NCBI GenBank assembly: GCA_018110855.1
Contig: JAGBFZ010000403.1
Span: 1 to 9,773, forward strand
Length of the DNA: 9,773 bases
Source: Oscillospiraceae bacterium
GTDB taxonomy: Bacteria > Bacillota > Clostridia > Oscillospirales > Ruminococcaceae
Direction of reading: 5' to 3'
This document shows positions 7,554-9,773 of the stretch, piece by piece. The position numbers and the translations under genes were made by a program. Positions within the stretch are counted from its first letter, which is position 1. Every line of letters starts with the position of its first letter. The notes below the pieces were generated by a model. It was not told the DNA's origin and did not search any database. It saw only the letters and a list, made by a program, of their open reading frames with translations.

Positions 7554-8309
7554 TCACTTGGCTTTCATCTGAGAAAGCGCAAAAATATTTGTAAACATAA
7601 ACAGAGACAGAACCGAATACAGAACTGCTCTTTTTTTGCTGATCTTTCCCTCTCTGCAAAGGGAGACGGCAGAGCTTATTCCGCCGTATGCGGCAATAAG
7701 ATAAAAAATGCAGAAAACCGCACCGAGGATAAGCGTGATATTTATTGCAGGAAGACAGCCGATAACGGCTGAAACACCCCAATATGCCATAATAAACGGG
7801 AATAGCACTATCACGATCACAAAGCCAATGCAGAAAGTAAACAGTCCAATGAACAGGATAGCCAACATTCCCAAAGAAATATACGAAATCATTCCAATGC
7901 ACAGCATAACAGCAAAAGCCATAGCTGCAGCACCAAACGGAATACATAGAACCGCCGAGATCATGCTCAGCCTGTAATGAGCGTCAGAAAAGCCCAATCT
8001 GCGGTTTTTGCCGATAAATCTGACAGCACCGATAACCGATACTATCAGCTCGGGGACCGCAATGACAATGCAGATAATGATATAAATTATTTTTTTCCAC
8101 GAAGTATCGTCATCTATAATGCCGAAATCGGGCTTGATCCCAAACAATACAGCAGAAGATATTCCGATTGCTAATGCATGAAGAAGCGGAAATATAAGGT
8201 AAATTACACCCGTGCCGATGTATTCCCCATTCAGCTTCCCCCGGCAGTCAGAAATAAAATACCCCACAGCAAAAGCTGTAATGATCAGTGAAATAATTAC
8301 AGAGATCAT
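7554..8309 (-). CDS. Polytopic membrane protein of unknown function (251 aa)
   Basis: I do not recognise this family. The protein is very hydrophobic, with about seven helix-length segments at roughly 2-19, 34-57, 72-96, 115-138, 145-172, 188-212 and 226-245. Short polar links include KPDFGIIDDDTSWKK (59-73), RFIGKNRRLGFSDAHYR (97-113), CREGKISKKR (218-227) and a C-terminal MKAK; basic residues suggest which loops are inside. There is no signal peptide cleavage site, nucleotide-binding motif or catalytic signature. A GGGGAG site 7-8 nt before the ATG supports the start, and it overlaps the stop region of the 93-residue gene just upstream (12-bp gap), so the two form one unit. Because it sits inside an ecf operon, an unusual S-component is conceivable, but it is longer than usual (about 170-210 residues) and I see no diagnostic motif. 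Coding is supported by the good RBS and consistent membrane topology; an overlapping frame at 7507-7947 lacks these. Confidence 0.7.
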   Translation of the reverse strand: MISVIISLIITAFAVGYFISDCRGKLNGEYIGTGVIYLIFPLLHALAIGISSAVLFGIKPDFGIIDDDTSWKKIIYIIICIVIAVPELIVSVIGAVRFIGKNRRLGFSDAHYRLSMISAVLCIPFGAAAMAFAVMLCIGMISYISLGMLAILFIGLFTFCIGFVIVIVLFPFIMAYWGVSAVIGCLPAINITLILGAVFCIFYLIAAYGGISSAVSLCREGKISKKRAVLYSVLSLFMFTNIFALSQMKAK

Positions 8310-8321
8310 AAAATACTCCCC

Positions 8322-8603
8322 TTAACTGTTTTTCAGCGATCTGTAAGAAATAACTATCAGAGCGATAAGAGCAATGATATTCACCGCAGGTATCAGCATG
8401 AGAACGAGAAAAACAACGCATTTGAGCAGTGAAAATATCCCCTTGCCCAGCAGTGAAAGCAGGAGCCATACCCCTGCAATAATGCACACGATAGCCGCGA
8501 TGCACATGAACAGCAGAACTCCCACTCCCGAAAACAGCGATAAAACAGTAATACCTGCAATTATAAGCAGCGATACCAGAGTAATAAGCGTAAGAATCAT
8601 CAT
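8322..8603 (-). CDS. Small membrane protein of unknown function (93 aa)
   Basis: I do not recognise this protein. It has hydrophobic segments at about 2-22, 26-52 and 60-86, the last perhaps a re-entrant pair broken at P72 (LIPAVN, 70-75). A short basic tail SYRSLKNS (86-93) should face the cytoplasm. Glycine-containing turns (SGVG, 25-28; LGKG, 52-55) separate the helices. The start is the first of two adjacent ATG codons, with AAGGGA 8 nt upstream. It is the first gene after the promoter-like sequence at 8645-8673 and lies 12 bp before the 251-residue membrane gene. The pair probably functions together in the membrane; no activity can be assigned. Confidence 0.68.
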   Translation of the reverse strand: MMILTLITLVSLLIIAGITVLSLFSGVGVLLFMCIAAIVCIIAGVWLLLSLLGKGIFSLLKCVVFLVLMLIPAVNIIALIALIVISYRSLKNS

Positions 8604-8635
8604 ATTGAAATTCCCTTTCAGATTTATGCTTTGAG

Positions 8636-8655
8636 CGTGATATTATAATACCACG
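8636..8655. promoter_or_regulatory. 20-bp palindrome overlapping the -10 and predicted start: candidate operator
   Basis: The two 10-base arms CGTGATATTA and TAATACCACG abut without a spacer and are reverse complements at 9 of 10 positions; the only mismatch is at 8640/8651. The palindrome covers the -10 hexamer and the predicted transcription start of the membrane cassette, where a dimeric repressor would block RNA polymerase. With no U tract after it, it does not look like a terminator. The cognate regulator is not in the window. Confidence 0.45.
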
Positions 8656-8673
8656 TCAACCTTAAATCTGCAA
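8645..8673 (-). promoter_or_regulatory. Candidate sigma-A-type promoter for the two unknown membrane genes
   Basis: Read on the - strand, TTGCAG (8668-8673) is separated by 17 bp from TATTAT (8645-8650). The -10 is preceded by TGG, giving an extended -10 (TGnTATTAT). An overlapping TATAAT (8642-8647) could be used instead. Transcription would start near 8638, leaving a leader of about 35 nt before the 93-residue gene. The -35 is poor (3 of 6), so the extended -10 carries most of the weight. The 99-bp gap is AT-rich and has no other clear signal except the palindrome. Confidence 0.5.
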
Positions 8674-8702
8674 ATAAACAGGATTAGAATATGATTAAAA
8701 AA

Positions 8703-9581
8703 TCACTGTCCCCGAAGCAGCCTTTCAAGATAATCGGCACATTCTTCCTCGCCGATTATGTGAGTGTCGGCATCTGCTCTGCCGTTTTCACGAAGCAAAT
8801 ACATAAGCTGAGTTGACTGCGGAACATCAAGTCCCACTTCTCTGAGCCTGTCCACATGGGAGAATACCTCGGAGGGCGTATCATCAAGAATGACCTTTCC
8901 CCCGTCCATGACCACAACTCTGTCCGCCTGCGCCGCCTCGTCCATATAATGAGTGATAAGAACAATGGTTACACCGTTTTCACGATTGAGCCGCTTTATG
9001 GTTTTCATGACCTCTCTTCGTCCTGCAGGATCGAGCATAGCAGTCGGTTCGTCAAGAACGATGCAGTCGGGCTGCATTGCGATTATGCCCGCAATAGCGA
9101 CTCTCTGCTTCTGACCGCCCGAAAGCTGCGAAGGAGCGTGCTCACGGTATTCATACATTCCCACAGCCTTGAGAGCCTCGTCAACGCGCACACGCATTTC
9201 ATCGGGAGGAACGCCCATGTTTTCAAGCGCAAACGCCACATCCTCCTCAACAACCGAAGCCACTATCTGATTATCGGGATTCTGAAACACCATTCCGATA
9301 TGCTTTCTGATGTCAAAAAGCCTGCTTTCATCGGAAGTATCAAAGCCCGCAGCAGTCATTTTTCCGCCGCAGGGAAGAAGTATCGCATTTGTATGCTTTG
9401 CAAAGGTTGATTTTCCGCAGCCATTATGCCCGAGGATAACGGTAAAGCTGCCCTTTTTTATATCAAGGTCCAGATCCTCGAAAACAAGGACTTTTCCCGA
9501 TTCGCCGCTGTCTCCGTTCTCCTCCTCGGACGGCTCGGAGTAATAGAACATCAGATCCTTTGCAGAAATAATATTTTCCAT
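8703..9581 (-). CDS. ecfA1: ECF transporter ATP-binding protein EcfA1
   Basis: This is the second ATPase of the ECF energising module. I start it at the ATG at 9579-9581 (292 residues, [10 protein letters not shown]), which has GGAGG 4 nt upstream; a longer frame to 9644 would overlap the preceding gene and adds non-family sequence. Motifs: Walker [10 protein letters not shown] (51-59), Q-loop [19 protein letters not shown] (99-117, Q100), signature LSGGQKQR (153-160), Walker B CIVLDEP (173-179), D-loop MLDP (182-185), switch H211 (ITHYMDEA) and the C-terminal VGLDVPQ element (249-255). NPDNQ-VASVVE is typical of EcfA1. Two oddities are cysteine in the P-loop (GCGK instead of the common GSGK) and an acidic stretch [16 protein letters not shown] (15-30) after the first strand. 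It lies 10 bp after the partial upstream gene, but is followed by the membrane cassette rather than by ecfA2. Confidence 0.94.
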   Translation of the reverse strand: MENIISAKDLMFYYSEPSEEENGDSGESGKVLVFEDLDLDIKKGSFTVILGHNGCGKSTFAKHTNAILLPCGGKMTAAGFDTSDESRLFDIRKHIGMVFQNPDNQIVASVVEEDVAFALENMGVPPDEMRVRVDEALKAVGMYEYREHAPSQLSGGQKQRVAIAGIIAMQPDCIVLDEPTAMLDPAGRREVMKTIKRLNRENGVTIVLITHYMDEAAQADRVVVMDGGKVILDDTPSEVFSHVDRLREVGLDVPQSTQLMYLLRENGRADADTHIIGEEECADYLERLLRGQ

Positions 9582-9591
9582 AATGCCTCCG

Positions 9592-9773
9592 TTATTTCGC
9601 AGACTGTGCGATAAACATCGCAGTTGAGCCGCAGGGCAGAGCATATTTTCCTGTTTCCACAGGGAGACCTATCTCGTCTGCGGTAACGCTTCCTTTATAC
9701 CTCTCCCCCACCGTCTCGCCAATGATATATGCCATTACCGAGGGAGAAAGCCCCGTAGTATAGCTGTTTAACA
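9592..9773 (-). CDS. Unidentified protein, C-terminal fragment only
   Basis: A frame open from the right edge ends at TAA (9592-9594) and encodes about 59 residues. It includes [19 protein letters not shown] and the tail [15 protein letters not shown]. It is soluble in character, not a membrane segment, and I do not recognise the family. It does not look like ribosomal protein L17, which often precedes ecfA1 in Firmicutes. Coding is supported by the absence of stops in this frame, stops in the other two frames of the strand, and close coupling: the gap to ecfA1 is only 10 bp and holds the ecfA1 ribosome binding site. It is truncated by the window edge, so its function cannot be judged here. 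Confidence 0.65.
   Translation of the reverse strand, partial: LNSYTTGLSPSVMAYIIGETVGERYKGSVTADEIGLPVETGKYALPCGSTAMFIAQSAK

Noticed and set aside
7507..7947. Open frame of 146 residues on the - strand, overlapping the 251-residue membrane gene
   Set aside because: It is rich in Cys, Tyr, Trp and Phe in the manner of a shifted reading of a membrane-protein gene, has no good ribosome binding site, and is explained by the longer frame 7554-8309.
8692..8706. Short inverted repeat TGATT/AATCA just after the ecfA1 stop, as a possible terminator
   Set aside because: The stem has only five mostly A-T pairs, so it is unlikely to stop transcription.
8856..9410. Open frame of 184 residues on the + strand
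   Set aside because: It is antisense to ecfA1 and reflects codon bias of the real gene; no start signal or motif.
1..9773. CRISPR arrays, tRNA or rRNA genes, insertion sequences, phage or defence genes
   Set aside because: Nearly all of the window is accounted for by intact coding sequence and short gaps; no repeats, transposase or integrase motifs were seen.

Overview
The window looks like chromosomal core DNA from a low-to-mid-GC anaerobic Firmicute, most likely a Ruminococcus-like member of the Oscillospiraceae. The evidence is a ClpE-type unfoldase with an N-terminal zinc finger, a class II ECF transporter energising module next to truA, strong GGAGG-type ribosome binding sites, and a protein resembling the Firmicute family DUF5711. 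Genus is inferred from gene content and protein style only.

On the + strand, only the 3' end of one gene is present (1-452): the C-terminal part of an RlmI/RlmK-type 23S rRNA methyltransferase. Everything else reads on the - strand as a tightly spaced series. From upstream (right) to downstream (left) it runs: an unidentified 3' gene fragment (from the right edge to 9592); ecfA1 (9581-8703); two unidentified membrane-protein genes (8603-8322 and 8309-7554); ecfA2 (7492-6614); ecfT (6621-5812); truA (5792-5049); a DUF5711-like single-pass membrane beta-propeller (5036-3855); a CvpA-like membrane protein (3823-2855); and clpE (2803-491). The + and - transcription units converge on one perfect 18-bp hairpin (451-491). 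It fills the 38-bp gap and overlaps both stop codons, so it should terminate in both directions. No stretch of more than 100 bases lacks a gene.

EcfA1, EcfA2 and EcfT form the shared ATPase and coupling module that powers vitamin or metal uptake through exchangeable S-components. TruA makes pseudouridine in the tRNA anticodon arm. The DUF5711-like and CvpA-like proteins are probably envelope proteins. ClpE is an AAA+ unfoldase that probably feeds ClpP.

The least ordinary part is 7554-8655. In many Firmicutes ecfA1 and ecfA2 are adjacent, but here two unknown membrane genes sit between them. They are preceded by their own promoter-like sequence and by a near-perfect 20-bp palindrome over the -10 and predicted start site. 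This looks like a separately regulated membrane cassette placed inside the ecf operon. I see no CRISPR array, rRNA, tRNA, insertion sequence, integrase or defence gene.
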